Shown: piece after piece, positions 37,624 through 46,226 of the stretch
Layout of the letters: every line of letters begins with the position of its first letter
Position numbering within the stretch: position 1 is the stretch's first letter
Assembly (NCBI RefSeq): GCF_003788635.1
Contig: NZ_AYKH01000006.1
Location: 46,652-110,651 of the forward strand
Length of the DNA: 64,000 nucleotides
Direction of reading: 5' to 3'
Source of the DNA: Salinisphaera orenii subsp. orenii MK-B5
GTDB taxonomy: Bacteria > Pseudomonadota > Gammaproteobacteria > Nevskiales > Salinisphaeraceae
The notes under the pieces: generated by a model
Database searches by the model: none
The model's input: only the letters and a program-made list of their open reading frames with translations
Told to the model about the DNA's origin: nothing
Position numbers and translations under genes: made by a program

Positions 37624-39125
37624 GTGCGTGCGGGGTTGACGTAGTGCCGCAGCCAGTCGAGCAGATCCATCGGCAGCAGACCGCGCTGACCGGCGGCATC
37701 GGCGGCGGCATCGCCCGCGCGGGCGTGGACATAGACGCCCATGCCGGCAGCGGTGCCGATGTCCAGCCCCTGCCCATGCAACGCCGCGATCACGCCGGTG
37801 AGCAGGTCGCCCATGCCGCCGACCGCCATGCCCGGATTGCCGTCCGTGCACAGCCAGAGCTCCTCCGGCGTGGCAATCAGGCTGCCGGCCCCCTTGAGCA
37901 CGGTGACGGCGTCATAACGCCGGGCGATCGCCTGGGCCGTGCCCACGCGATCGTCCATGACCTCGGCGGTCGAACAGCCGAGCAGCCGCCCCGCCTCGCC
38001 CGGATGCGGCGTGAGAATCCAGCGGCCGCGGGCACGCGGCGCCTGCGCGAGCTGATTGAGCGCATCGGCGTCCACCACCAGCGGCTTGTCGCTGTCCATC
38101 GCCGCCTGCCAGAGCGCACGGCCCCAGTCGTCGGCGCCGAGCCCGGGGCCGATCGCGAGCACGTCCGCGGCCGCGATCAGCGCCTCGGGCCGCTCGTCCG
38201 GGGCGATGCCACGGCACATGAGCTCCGGCCGGGCCTGGCTCATGGCGCCGGCGTGATCCGGGTGGCAGGCCACGCTCACCAGCCCGGCGCCGCTGCGCAG
38301 TGCGGCCTCCGCGGTCATGCGGATGGCGCCACCGAAGCCACGATTGCCGCCGATGCACAGCACATGGCCGTTGTCGCCCTTGTGCACGTTGCGCGAACGC
38401 GGCACCAGCGCCCGCCGCAGCGCGCGATGGGTGAGCCGTCGTGCCACATAGGGCGCGTCTCGATAGAGGGCATCCGGTGCGTCGAGCGCCGAGAAGGCGA
38501 GTTCGCCGCAGTGCGCCGGGCCCTCGCCGGTCAGCATGCCGAGCTTGAGGCCGATGAAGGTCGTGGTGGCATCGGCACGCACCGCGTGGCGCCAAACATG
38601 CCCCGTGGTCGCATCGATGCCCGAAGGGATATCCACCGCGAACACCCCGGCGCCGCGATCGCCAGCGTCGTTGATGCGCTCGATGGCGCGGGCTATGTCG
38701 CCCTCGACGTCGCGGTTCACGCCGGTACCCAGCAGCGCATCGACGACGACATCGGCCTCGATGGCCGTATCGGCAAACGGCGAGACCAAGCCGCCGGTTT
38801 CGCGGAAACGCTTGACCGCGCGGGCGGCGTCGCCGCCGATCTCGTCGGCATCGACCAGGCTCTCCAGCGTCACCGTCCAGCCCGCGGCCATCGCCAGGGA
38901 CGCAACCAGGAAGCCGTCGCCGCCGTTGTTACCCGGCCCGCAGAGCACGGTCATACGTCCGGGCATCGCCCAGTAATGGGCCAGCTCGTCGAAGGCGGCG
39001 CGCGCGGCGCGCTGCATCAGTTCGTAACCGTCGACGCCGAAGTCGTCGATGAAGCGCGCATCAAGCGCGCTCACCTGCGACGCCTCGTAGACGACCTCCG
39101 GCAGATAATCGCTGGAATCTCTCAT
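37620..39125 (-). CDS. nnr: Bifunctional NAD(P)H-hydrate epimerase / ADP-dependent dehydratase
   Basis: Repairs damaged, hydrated NAD(P)H. It has 501 residues in two domains. The N-terminal YjeF_N epimerase (about 1-220) has LCGPGNNGGDGFLVA and AVDIPSGIDATTG. The C-terminal dehydratase of the ribokinase-like fold has HKGDNGHVLCIGGNRG, ILTPHPGEAGRLL and AVGGMGDLLTGVI. It is the first of nnr-tsaE-amiB and overlaps tsaE by 4 bases. Confidence 0.95.
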   Translation of the reverse strand: MRDSSDYLPEVVYEASQVSALDARFIDDFGVDGYELMQRAARAAFDELAHYWAMPGRMTVLCGPGNNGGDGFLVASLAMAAGWTVTLESLVDADEIGGDAARAVKRFRETGGLVSPFADTAIEADVVVDALLGTGVNRDVEGDIARAIERINDAGDRGAGVFAVDIPSGIDATTGHVWRHAVRADATTTFIGLKLGMLTGEGPAHCGELAFSALDAPDALYRDAPYVARRLTHRALRRALVPRSRNVHKGDNGHVLCIGGNRGFGGAIRMTAEAALRSGAGLVSVACHPDHAGAMSQARPELMCRGIAPDERPEALIAAADVLAIGPGLGADDWGRALWQAAMDSDKPLVVDADALNQLAQAPRARGRWILTPHPGEAGRLLGCSTAEVMDDRVGTAQAIARRYDAVTVLKGAGSLIATPEELWLCTDGNPGMAVGGMGDLLTGVIAALHGQGLDIGTAAGMGVYVHARAGDAAADAAGQRGLLPMDLLDWLRHYVNPART

Positions 39126-39182
39126 GACTGCATTCTAGAACCTGTTGCGGCCCGTGTGGCATCGGGCCGACGGCATCTCGGC

Positions 39183-39215
39183 AAGGAAAGCGTGAGGCCA
39201 TACCGGGCCTCACGC
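39183..39215 (-). terminator. Rho-independent terminator of panD-pgi
   Basis: Perfect 10-base stem GCGTGAGGCC / GGCCTCACGC with a 6-base loop. On the minus strand it is followed by TTTCCTT. It lies between pgi and nnr, which point the same way, so it separates two operons. Confidence 0.8.
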
Positions 39216-39384
39216 CCTCGCCGGACGGGACGACACGGCACGGTGGTCGAGAGCAGTGGACGTCGGAGAATGCGCTCCGCCGCGGCCTGTAGGCTGGACC
39301 TGCGCGCGCACGCCCCGGCTTCGTCCGGCAAGGGGCATCGCGGGCCGGATCGCGACCAGCGCGCCGGGCGCGAGGCCGTATCGT

Positions 39385-41019
39385 TCAGCCGCCGGCGCGC
39401 CCCCAGGCGCGGCGTACGCGGTCCATCAGGGCGTCGGTCGACGCGTCGTGATCGGCCGGTTCGCGGCTGCCCTCGAGCTCGCCCAGCAGCTGCCCGGCCA
39501 TGGTCTTGCCGAGCTCGACGCCCCACTGGTCGAAGCTGTTGATGTTCCAGATCACGCCCTGAACGAAGACCTTGTGTTCGTAGGCGGCCACCAGTGCGCC
39601 TAGATGCCAGGCATCGAGGCGGTCCATCAGGATCATCGAGTTCGGGCGGTTGCCGTCGAACCGGCGTGCAGCCAGCCGCTGCTCCAGGGCCCAGCCGGAC
39701 AGGCCCTCGCGGGTGAGTTCGTCGACCAGGGCGTCGGTGTCGCGCCCGCGCATGAGCGCCTCGGCCTGGGCGAGACAGTTGGCCACGCGCTGGCGCTCGC
39801 GATCGTCGGCGGCGGCCTCGGCGTCCGACAGCGGCAGCACGAAATCCACATCGGCGGCGAGCACGCCCTGATGGAGCATCTGGAAGAAGGCGTGCTGGGC
39901 GTTGGTACCAACGCTGCCCCAGACCGTGGGCACGGTCTCCACCCGCACCGCCTCGCCGTCGCGGGTCACGGACTTGCCGTTGGATTCCATTTCCAGCTGC
40001 TGCAGGAAGGCCGGCATCGCGGCCAGGCGCTGCGCATAGGGCACCACGACGTGGCTCGGCAGCCCGAGAAAGTTGTTGTTCCACACGCCGACGAGCGCCA
40101 GCGTCGCCGGCAGGTTGGTCTCCAGCGGCGCGGTCTCGAAATGGTTGTCCATGGCATGGGCGCCGGCCAGCAGCGCGTCGAACGTCTCCATGCCCAGGCC
40201 GAGGGCGATCGAAATGCCGACCGCCGACCATAGCGAGAAACGACCGCCCACCCAGTCCCAGAAGCCGAACATGCGCTCGATGCCGAACGCGCGCACGGCC
40301 TCTTCATTGGTGGACACGGCGACGAAATGGCGCGCGATATCGTCTTCCGACGCGCCGTTGTCGAGCAGCCACTGACGCGCGACCTGGGCATTGGCCAGCG
40401 TCTCGGCGGTGCCGAACGACTTGGAGGTGACGATGAACAGCGTGCGCTCGGGATCCATGCGGATCAGCGTGTCGTCGAGATCCGCAGGGTCCACGTTGGC
40501 CACGAAGTGACAGTGGATGCGCTGGCGCAGCTGGGCGAGCGCATCGCAGATCAGGCGCGGGCCGAGATCCGAGCCGCCGATGCCGATGTTGACGACGTCG
40601 CTGATCGGCGCGCCGGTGTAGCCGAGCCAGCGCCCGCGACGGACATCGTCGACGAACTCGGCCATCGCCGCGCGCACCGCGTGGACCTCGTCGTGCAGCG
40701 GCGCGTCGTCGGGCCGGCGCAGGGCCATGTGCCAGGCCGCCCGCCCCTCGCTGTTGTTGACCGGCGCGCCGGAGAACAGGGCCGTGCGCGCGGCGTGGAA
40801 TCCCTGGGTCTCGGCCAGCCGGCCGAGTGCGCGCATCACCGCCTGGTCGACGCGTTGCTTGGAATAGTCGAGCGTGATGCCCGCCGCCGAGAGCGTGAAG
40901 CGCTCCGCGCGTGCCGGATCGTGCGCGAACATGGAATCCACGCGCGCCCGGCTCATCTGCGCCGCGAGCCGGCCCAGATCGCGCCAGGCCGGCTGCTGAC
41001 GGATGTCGAGATCGGTCAC
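39385..41019 (-). CDS. pgi: Glucose-6-phosphate isomerase
   Basis: Interconverts glucose 6-phosphate and fructose 6-phosphate. It has 544 residues, close to E. coli Pgi. Conserved parts are [42 protein letters not shown] and [21 protein letters not shown]. It starts at GTG 41019, overlapping the panD stop (GTGA). The overlap and the match to the family N-terminus support this start. A terminator follows. Confidence 0.96.
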   Translation of the reverse strand: MTDLDIRQQPAWRDLGRLAAQMSRARVDSMFAHDPARAERFTLSAAGITLDYSKQRVDQAVMRALGRLAETQGFHAARTALFSGAPVNNSEGRAAWHMALRRPDDAPLHDEVHAVRAAMAEFVDDVRRGRWLGYTGAPISDVVNIGIGGSDLGPRLICDALAQLRQRIHCHFVANVDPADLDDTLIRMDPERTLFIVTSKSFGTAETLANAQVARQWLLDNGASEDDIARHFVAVSTNEEAVRAFGIERMFGFWDWVGGRFSLWSAVGISIALGLGMETFDALLAGAHAMDNHFETAPLETNLPATLALVGVWNNNFLGLPSHVVVPYAQRLAAMPAFLQQLEMESNGKSVTRDGEAVRVETVPTVWGSVGTNAQHAFFQMLHQGVLAADVDFVLPLSDAEAAADDRERQRVANCLAQAEALMRGRDTDALVDELTREGLSGWALEQRLAARRFDGNRPNSMILMDRLDAWHLGALVAAYEHKVFVQGVIWNINSFDQWGVELGKTMAGQLLGELEGSREPADHDASTDALMDRVRRAWGRAGG

Positions 41020-41396
41020 GCGGCCTGTACGGGGATGGCGTTGCGGGTGTGCGTGACCTGGTTGGCCTCGTCGAGATAGATCAGCCGGGGCTTGTGCGCG
41101 CTGGCCTCGCCCTCGGGCATGCAGCCGTACGCGCAGATGATCAGCCGGTCGCCCACACCGGCCTTGTGCGCGGCCGCGCCGTTGACCGAAATGACCCGCG
41201 AGCCGGCCTCGGCGCTGATGGCGTAGGTCGAGAAGCGTTCGCCGTTGGTCACGTTGTAGATCTCGATCTGCTCGTAGGGAAAGATGCCGGCGGCATCGAG
41301 CAGATCGGAATCGATCGCGCAGGAACCCTCGTAGTGGAGCTCCGCATGGGTCGTGCAGGCGCGGTGGAGTTTGGCTTTCAAAAGCGTGACTTGCAT
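41016..41396 (-). CDS. panD: Aspartate 1-decarboxylase
   Basis: Pyruvoyl enzyme making beta-alanine for pantothenate. It has 126 residues. The self-cleavage site is YEGSCAID, in which the Gly24-Ser25 bond is cut and Ser25 becomes the pyruvoyl group. [15 protein letters not shown] and [17 protein letters not shown] follow the family. It is coupled to pgi by a 4-base overlap and separated from panC by about 530 bases. Confidence 0.96.
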   Translation of the reverse strand: MQVTLLKAKLHRACTTHAELHYEGSCAIDSDLLDAAGIFPYEQIEIYNVTNGERFSTYAISAEAGSRVISVNGAAAHKAGVGDRLIICAYGCMPEGEASAHKPRLIYLDEANQVTHTRNAIPVQAA

Positions 41397-41928
41397 GGCG
41401 TGATTCCGTTGTTACCGAAACGGTGGTTCGGCGAAATCGTAACCAAAATCCGTCCATCGGACCAGCGGCTGGCCATCGACCCGCGTCCGGTGAGCGGGAG
41501 GCCACGCGACCGATGCCCGCCGATGCATGGGTGCCGGCACGCCACGCGGACGAACGCCGGTCGGCCGGCTCGCCCGAGCAGCCTTCAACACGTCATGCGA
41601 ACGCCGCGTTCGCGGCGACCGCACGTCGTGTCCTGCAAGGCGCGAGCCGCCGTTCGTGGCGCGCCCCGATCAAGACGTGCCATGTCGCACGGCGTCCATG
41701 ATGAATGGTTCATGGGCGGCCCGGGCCGATGGACCGGGCATCCATGATGGTCACGAGATACGGCAATCCAGCGTTGGCACACGCGGGCGCGGAGTGACGG
41801 CGCGTTTTGCAGCAGCACAGCGCCCGGCGAGGAATCGCATGGCGCGCTGACAAACCCTTGGCGGACCGAGCTGGAAGCGCGCCCCTACCGTCCTATCACG
41901 ATCCGCGACGCGATTCTCCGCGCGCAGG
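41397..41928. other. Intergenic region between panC and panD
   Basis: About 530 bases between two genes on the same strand that are normally close together. It holds a copy of the dispersed repeat (about 41584-41850). A short inverted CCATGATG / ATCCATGATGG motif near 41696-41750 is also seen. No gene and no clear terminator were found. The panD promoter should lie here. Confidence 0.5.
41584..41850 (+). repeat. Dispersed intergenic repeat, copy 4
   Basis: The core 41601-41665 (CGCCGCGTT..GACCGCACGTCGTGT..TGCAAGGCGCG..GCCGTTCGTGGCGCGCC) is nearly the same as the minus strand of 35424-35486 and similar to 3226-3288. The far end GCATGGCGCGC (41838 onward) matches the other end of copy 3. Boundaries are approximate. 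It lies in the unusually long panD-panC gap. Confidence 0.6.
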
Positions 41929-42774
41929 TCAGCGCGGGGGCGCCGAAACCCCCATGTTGTCGATCAACCGGGCGCGGCCGAGATGACCGGCCGCGAGTAC
42001 CCGGAAGACGCGGGTGCCGGGATCCGGCGGGGTCAACGCCGCGCTGCGGATCTCGAAATAATCCGGATCGAAACCGGCCTCGGCCAGACGCGCCGTCCCC
42101 TGACGTTCGAGGGCGGCGAAATCGCGCTCGCCGGCCGCGAGCCGATCGACGCATTCGCGCAGCGCGGCGGCCAGCGCCGGGGCGCGCCGGCGTTCGGCCG
42201 CGCTCAGGTAGCCGTTGCGCGAGGACAGCGCCAGGCCGTCGGCCTCGCGCTCGATCGGCACGCCGGCGATGTCGATGTTCATGCACAGGTCGGCGACCAT
42301 CTGCCGGATCACGGCCAGCTGCTGATAGTCCTTCTCGCCGAAGAAGGCCGTGTCCGGCCGCACCAGATTGAACAGCTTGGCCACCACCGTGGCGACGCCG
42401 TCGAAGTGGCCGGGCCGACGCGCCCCGCAGAGAATGTCGGTGACACCGGCCACCTGCACCCGTGTCGCCGAGCGTCCGCCGTCCGGGTACATGGTCTCGA
42501 CGCTGGGGGTGAACACGACGTCGACGCCCGCGGCCTCGAGCGCGGCGAGATCGGCCGCCAGCGTGCGCGGATAGCTGTCCAGATCCTCGCCGGGACCGAA
42601 CTGGAGCGGGTTGACGAAGATACTGGTCACCACCCGATCGCAGCGCGCGCGGGCCGCGGCCACGAGCGCCATGTGGCCGGCGTGCAGGTTGCCCATGGTC
42701 GGCACCAGCCCGATGCGGCCGCCGGCGTCGTCGCGCCAGGCCGCCAGCGCGTCCGCGGTGGTCAGTCGCTGCAT
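41929..42774 (-). CDS. panC: Pantothenate synthetase
   Basis: ATP-dependent ligation of pantoate and beta-alanine. It has 281 residues. Nucleotidyl-transferase motifs are [17 protein letters not shown] (HxGH-type) and [20 protein letters not shown] and [19 protein letters not shown] are family-typical. Start [10 protein letters not shown] at 42774 fits, as an in-frame extension upstream is not conserved. It lies 10 bases after panB. Confidence 0.96.
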   Translation of the reverse strand: MQRLTTADALAAWRDDAGGRIGLVPTMGNLHAGHMALVAAARARCDRVVTSIFVNPLQFGPGEDLDSYPRTLAADLAALEAAGVDVVFTPSVETMYPDGGRSATRVQVAGVTDILCGARRPGHFDGVATVVAKLFNLVRPDTAFFGEKDYQQLAVIRQMVADLCMNIDIAGVPIEREADGLALSSRNGYLSAAERRRAPALAAALRECVDRLAAGERDFAALERQGTARLAEAGFDPDYFEIRSAALTPPDPGTRVFRVLAAGHLGRARLIDNMGVSAPPR

Positions 42775-42784
42775 GCGGCCGGTG

Positions 42785-43618
42785 TCAGGAAAAGGCGTGT
42801 TCGGGCGCCGGGTAGCGGCCGTCCTTGACCGCGGCGACGTAGTCGGCCGCAGCCGCGTCCAATGTACCCGCATCATCCATGAAGTTCTTCACGAATCGCG
42901 GCTTGCGGCCGGGCGACAGACCGAGGATGTCGTAGACGACCAGAATCTGGCCGTCGGTGTCCGGCCCGGCGCCGATGCCGATCACCGGCACGCCCGCGTT
43001 GGCGGTGATCTCGGCGCCCAGCGCGGCCGGCACGCACTCCAGCAGGATCATGTCCGCGCCGGCCTCCTCGAGGAGCTTGGCGTCGCGGATCATGGTCTCG
43101 GCGGCGTCGCCGCGGCCCTGAACCCGAAACCCGCCCAGCTTGTGCACGAGCTGCGGCTGCAGGCCGATGTGGGCACAGACCGGCACCCCGCGCATCGACA
43201 GATGCTCGACCGTGTCGGCCTGGATCTCGCCGCCCTCGAACTTGACCATCTGAGCCGCGCCCTCGCCCATCAGCCGGTGGGCCGTGGCCAGGGCATCGTG
43301 CTTGGTCGCGTAGGACAGGAAGGGCAGATCCGTCATCAGAAAGGCCCGGCCGAGGCCGGCCGCGGTGATACGGCTGTGATAGACCATGTCGTCGACCGTG
43401 ACCGGCACCGTGCTCGAATGGCCCTGGACGACCATGCCGAGCGAGTCGCCGACCAGCACCACGTCCACGCCGGCACGGTCCTCGAGCGCGGCGAAGCTGG
43501 CGTCGTAGGCGGTCAGGCAGGCGATCTTCTCGCCCTCGGACTTCATGCGCGCCAGGTCCGACAGGGTCACCGGACGGGCGTCGCGCTGCTGCAGATGCGG
43601 ATAGGGGTCGGTGCTCAT
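42785..43618 (-). CDS. panB: 3-methyl-2-oxobutanoate hydroxymethyltransferase
   Basis: First committed step of pantothenate synthesis: ketoisovalerate plus methylene-THF. It has 277 residues of a TIM-barrel protein, with [52 protein letters not shown] and [13 protein letters not shown]. It follows the deoxynucleoside kinase gene and precedes panC. Confidence 0.97.
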   Translation of the reverse strand: MSTDPYPHLQQRDARPVTLSDLARMKSEGEKIACLTAYDASFAALEDRAGVDVVLVGDSLGMVVQGHSSTVPVTVDDMVYHSRITAAGLGRAFLMTDLPFLSYATKHDALATAHRLMGEGAAQMVKFEGGEIQADTVEHLSMRGVPVCAHIGLQPQLVHKLGGFRVQGRGDAAETMIRDAKLLEEAGADMILLECVPAALGAEITANAGVPVIGIGAGPDTDGQILVVYDILGLSPGRKPRFVKNFMDDAGTLDAAAADYVAAVKDGRYPAPEHAFS

Positions 43619-43635
43619 GGCGCGCGACTATAGCA

Positions 43636-44283
43636 TCATAGTCGGGCCTGGCCAGTCCCGGCCTCCAGCCGTACCACGGGCGTTCGCGCGTGCACGGCCT
43701 CGAGCAGCGCGGCGTAGTCGCTGTCGCTCGCCACCAGATCCAGGGCGGCGGCATCCACGCGGATCAGGCGCGCGCCGGCGAAGGCGGCGAAGAAGTCGCG
43801 GTAGGCCGCGACCACCCGCTGCAGATAGTCGGCGGCCAGGCCGCGCTCCGCGGCCCGGGCGCGGTGGGCGATGCGTGCCATGAGCACGTCCACCGGGGCG
43901 TGCAGATAGATCACGCAGTCGGGCACCGGCGCCTGCCACGCCAGGCGGGCGTAGATGTCCTCGTAGAGTGCGAGCTCGGCGCCGTCGAGCGTCAGCCGCG
44001 CGAACAGCGGATCCTTGTCGAACATGAAATCGGCCACGCAGCCGCGCCCGAACAGGTCGGTCTGGCGCAGGTCGTCGATCTGGCGTGCGCGCTGCAGCAG
44101 AAAGAACAGCTGGGCCGATAGCGCGTGCCCGCGCGGGTTGTCGTAGAAATCGCCGAGAAACGGGTTCTCCTCCGGCGCCTCGGGCAGCAGACGGGCGTCG
44201 AGATCCGTGGCCAGACGCGCGGCGAGCGTGCTCTTGCCAACGCCGATCGGCCCCTCGACGGCGATATAGCCGCCGGGTTTCAC
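43636..44283 (-). CDS. Deoxynucleoside kinase family protein
   Basis: Predicted P-loop kinase of 215 residues for deoxynucleosides. It has YIAVEGPIGVGKST, ENPFLGDFYDNPRGHALSAQ, ADFMFDKDPLFA and a lid-like RIAHRARAAERGL. The substrate (dA, dG, dC or T) cannot be told. It starts at GTG 44283, overlapping the folK stop (GTGA). Its place between folK and panB is seen in some gammaproteobacteria. Confidence 0.9.
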   Translation of the reverse strand: MKPGGYIAVEGPIGVGKSTLAARLATDLDARLLPEAPEENPFLGDFYDNPRGHALSAQLFFLLQRARQIDDLRQTDLFGRGCVADFMFDKDPLFARLTLDGAELALYEDIYARLAWQAPVPDCVIYLHAPVDVLMARIAHRARAAERGLAADYLQRVVAAYRDFFAAFAGARLIRVDAAALDLVASDSDYAALLEAVHARTPVVRLEAGTGQARL

Positions 44284-44792
44284 GCCGCGCCCCAGGGCCG
44301 CACGTCGGCGGTGTCGAGCCCGGCCAGCAGGTCGACCACACGGCCGGCCGAACCCAGCGTCAACGTCGGCGCGATGTCGGCCAGCGGCACCAGCACGAAG
44401 GCGCGCTCGCGGGCGCGCGGATGGGGCAGCTCGAGACGCGGGCCGGCGCGGCGGCGCTCGTCGAAGGCCAGCATGTCGAGATCCAGCGTGCGCGGGCCCC
44501 AGCGCACATCGCGCACGCGGCCGTGGTCGGCTTCGATCGCCTGCAGGGCATCGAGCAGCGACAGCGGCGTCCGCGTGGTGGCGACGGCCGCGCAGGCGTT
44601 GCAGAAATCCGGCTGCCCGGGGGGCCCGCCGACCGGCGCGGTGCGATAGCGCGGCGACACCGCCAGCAGACGCACCGCGGGGATCGCGGCGATCGCCTCG
44701 ACGGCGCCACGCACCTGGCGTTCGGGCCGTTCGAGATTGCTGCCCAGGCCGATCCACGCGACCCGGGGCTGGGCGGCTGCCGGGTCGTGCAC
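44280..44792 (-). CDS. folK: 2-amino-4-hydroxy-6-hydroxymethyldihydropteridine pyrophosphokinase
   Basis: Transfers pyrophosphate to the pterin in folate synthesis. About 170 residues: WIGLGSNLERPERQV, PRYRTAPVGGPPGQPDFCNA, RWGPRTLDLDMLAF and ELPHPRARERAFVLVPLADIAP. No ATG is available. Two in-frame GTG codons (44792 and 44801) are possible, and I take 44792 because AGGCGG lies about 9 bases upstream. It follows pcnB directly, the conserved order. Confidence 0.93.
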   Translation of the reverse strand: MHDPAAAQPRVAWIGLGSNLERPERQVRGAVEAIAAIPAVRLLAVSPRYRTAPVGGPPGQPDFCNACAAVATTRTPLSLLDALQAIEADHGRVRDVRWGPRTLDLDMLAFDERRRAGPRLELPHPRARERAFVLVPLADIAPTLTLGSAGRVVDLLAGLDTADVRPWGAA

Positions 44793-44805
44793 CCGCGCCA
44801 CCCGC

Positions 44806-46026
44806 CTAGGCGGTTTCGCTGCTGCGCCGCCGCCGGCGACCGCCACGCTTGCTGCGCGCCTTTCGCGGCCCCGCCGATGCCGGCGCCGGCGTGGACGGAT
44901 CGTTCTGGATCGCGGTCCACCACTCGGCGAGTTCGTCATCGACCTCACCGACCTCGGCCCGCAACAGGAGGAAGTCGTAGGCGGCGCGAAAGCGCGGATG
45001 CGTGAGCAGCCGGTTGGGCTGCTTGCCGCGCCGTTTGTGAAAGCGCGGCTGCAGCTGCCAGATCTCGCGCATCGGCACGCCGAAGCGTTTCGGGATCGCG
45101 ACCCGCTGGACCTGGTGGGAAACCACCTGGGCCTGGGCACTGGCCAGCGCCGGCATCGGCGGCATGCCCTCGCCCTCCAGCACCGCGGCGCGCTCACGCA
45201 CCGCCGGCCAGAGCAGCGCGGCGAAGATGAAGGCGGGCGTGACCGGCTTGCCGGCATCGATGCGCGCCGCGGTGTTGGCTATCGCCTTGCCGATCAGGGC
45301 CTCGCTGGCCGCCCCCGCCGGCGAATCCAGCACGGCGGCGGTCTGGTCGAACAGCGGATCGAGCAGCCCGTAGTCGCGCAGTGCCGCGTAGACCTTCGGC
45401 GCCGCCGAGGTCATGAGCAGCTTGAGCACCTCCTCGAACATGCGCGCCGCCGGCACGTCGGCCAGCAGCGGCACCAGCGCGGCCGGCGGCCGCGCCGCCG
45501 GATCGATGGTCAGATCCAGCTTGGCGGCGATGCGCACGGCGCGAAGCATGCGCACCGGGTCCTCGCGGTAGCGCACCTGCGGGTCGCCGATCAGTCGCAG
45601 GCGGCGCGCGTCGACGTCCGCCATGCCGCCGACGTAGTCGTAGACGCAGTCGTCGGCGCCGTCGTAATAGAGCCCGTTGATGGCGAAATCGCGCCGGCGC
45701 GCATCCTCGGCGATGGAGCCGAACACGTTGTCGCGCAGCACCCGGCCGGAATCGTCGAGTTCGCGCGTATCGACGCTGTCGCTGTCCTCGCCCGGGTCCG
45801 CGCGGAAGGTCGAGACCTCGATGATCTCGCGGCCGAAGCGCACGTGGGCGATACGGAAACGGCGCCCGATCAGCCGCGCCTTGCGCCCGAACACGTCGAC
45901 CACGTCTTCGGGCTCGGCGTCGGTGGCGACGTCGAAATCCTTGGGATCGACGCCGAGCAGCAGATCGCGCACGGCGCCGCCCACGACGCAGGCCCGGAAA
46001 CCTTCCGCCTGCAGTCCCTCCAGCAC
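44806..46026 (-). CDS. pcnB: Poly(A) polymerase I (start uncertain; coding probably extends upstream)
   Basis: Adds poly(A) to RNA 3' ends and promotes decay. From GTG 46026 it has 406 residues. Nucleotidyltransferase motifs are CVVGGAVRDLLLG, PKDFDVATDAEPEDV and RLIGRRFRIAHVRFG. REDPVRMLRAVRIAAKL, FRAAYDFLLLRAEVGE and a basic tail RRRRRSS follow. The frame continues upstream of 46026 as RVIEPGEHGIAPNRISGAARQ, which matches the conserved N-terminus of PcnB (VIPREQHAISRKDIS in E. coli), yet no ATG, GTG or TTG occurs in it before a stop at 46141-46143. A non-canonical start is therefore likely. Confidence 0.93.
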   Translation of the reverse strand: MLEGLQAEGFRACVVGGAVRDLLLGVDPKDFDVATDAEPEDVVDVFGRKARLIGRRFRIAHVRFGREIIEVSTFRADPGEDSDSVDTRELDDSGRVLRDNVFGSIAEDARRRDFAINGLYYDGADDCVYDYVGGMADVDARRLRLIGDPQVRYREDPVRMLRAVRIAAKLDLTIDPAARPPAALVPLLADVPAARMFEEVLKLLMTSAAPKVYAALRDYGLLDPLFDQTAAVLDSPAGAASEALIGKAIANTAARIDAGKPVTPAFIFAALLWPAVRERAAVLEGEGMPPMPALASAQAQVVSHQVQRVAIPKRFGVPMREIWQLQPRFHKRRGKQPNRLLTHPRFRAAYDFLLLRAEVGEVDDELAEWWTAIQNDPSTPAPASAGPRKARSKRGGRRRRRSSETA

Positions 46027-46104
46027 CTGGCGGGCGGCGCCGCTGATCCGGTTCGGGGCGATACCGTGCTCGCCCGGCTCGATGACACGTAACTCGTTGA
46101 TGAT
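46027..46104 (-). other. Probable N-terminal extension of pcnB with AUC start codon candidate
   Basis: In frame with pcnB and homologous to the PcnB N-terminus. Two adjacent ATC codons (first bases 46104 and 46101) are the only plausible starts: the frame offers no ATG, GTG, TTG, CTG or ATT between the in-frame TAG (46143-46141) and GTG 46026. E. coli pcnB is known to start at AUU, which limits its expression. An AUC start here would be the same device. No strong ribosome-binding site is visible. Confidence 0.5.
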
Positions 46105-46226
46105 GACGTACCGATTGCACTGAAAGCCTGTATGAGCGCGCTAGTTTACAACGTAAGGCCTTCGCGGCGCGTGCACCGCCCCCGTGCAGGCTCTAGACTC
46201 GGGATTTTTGGGCAACCGGTCCCGGC

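Noticed and set aside
37620..37851. Upstream extension of TsaE within nnr
   Set aside because: Not homologous to TsaE and entirely inside nnr coding sequence; GTG 37623 with GTGA overlap fits better.
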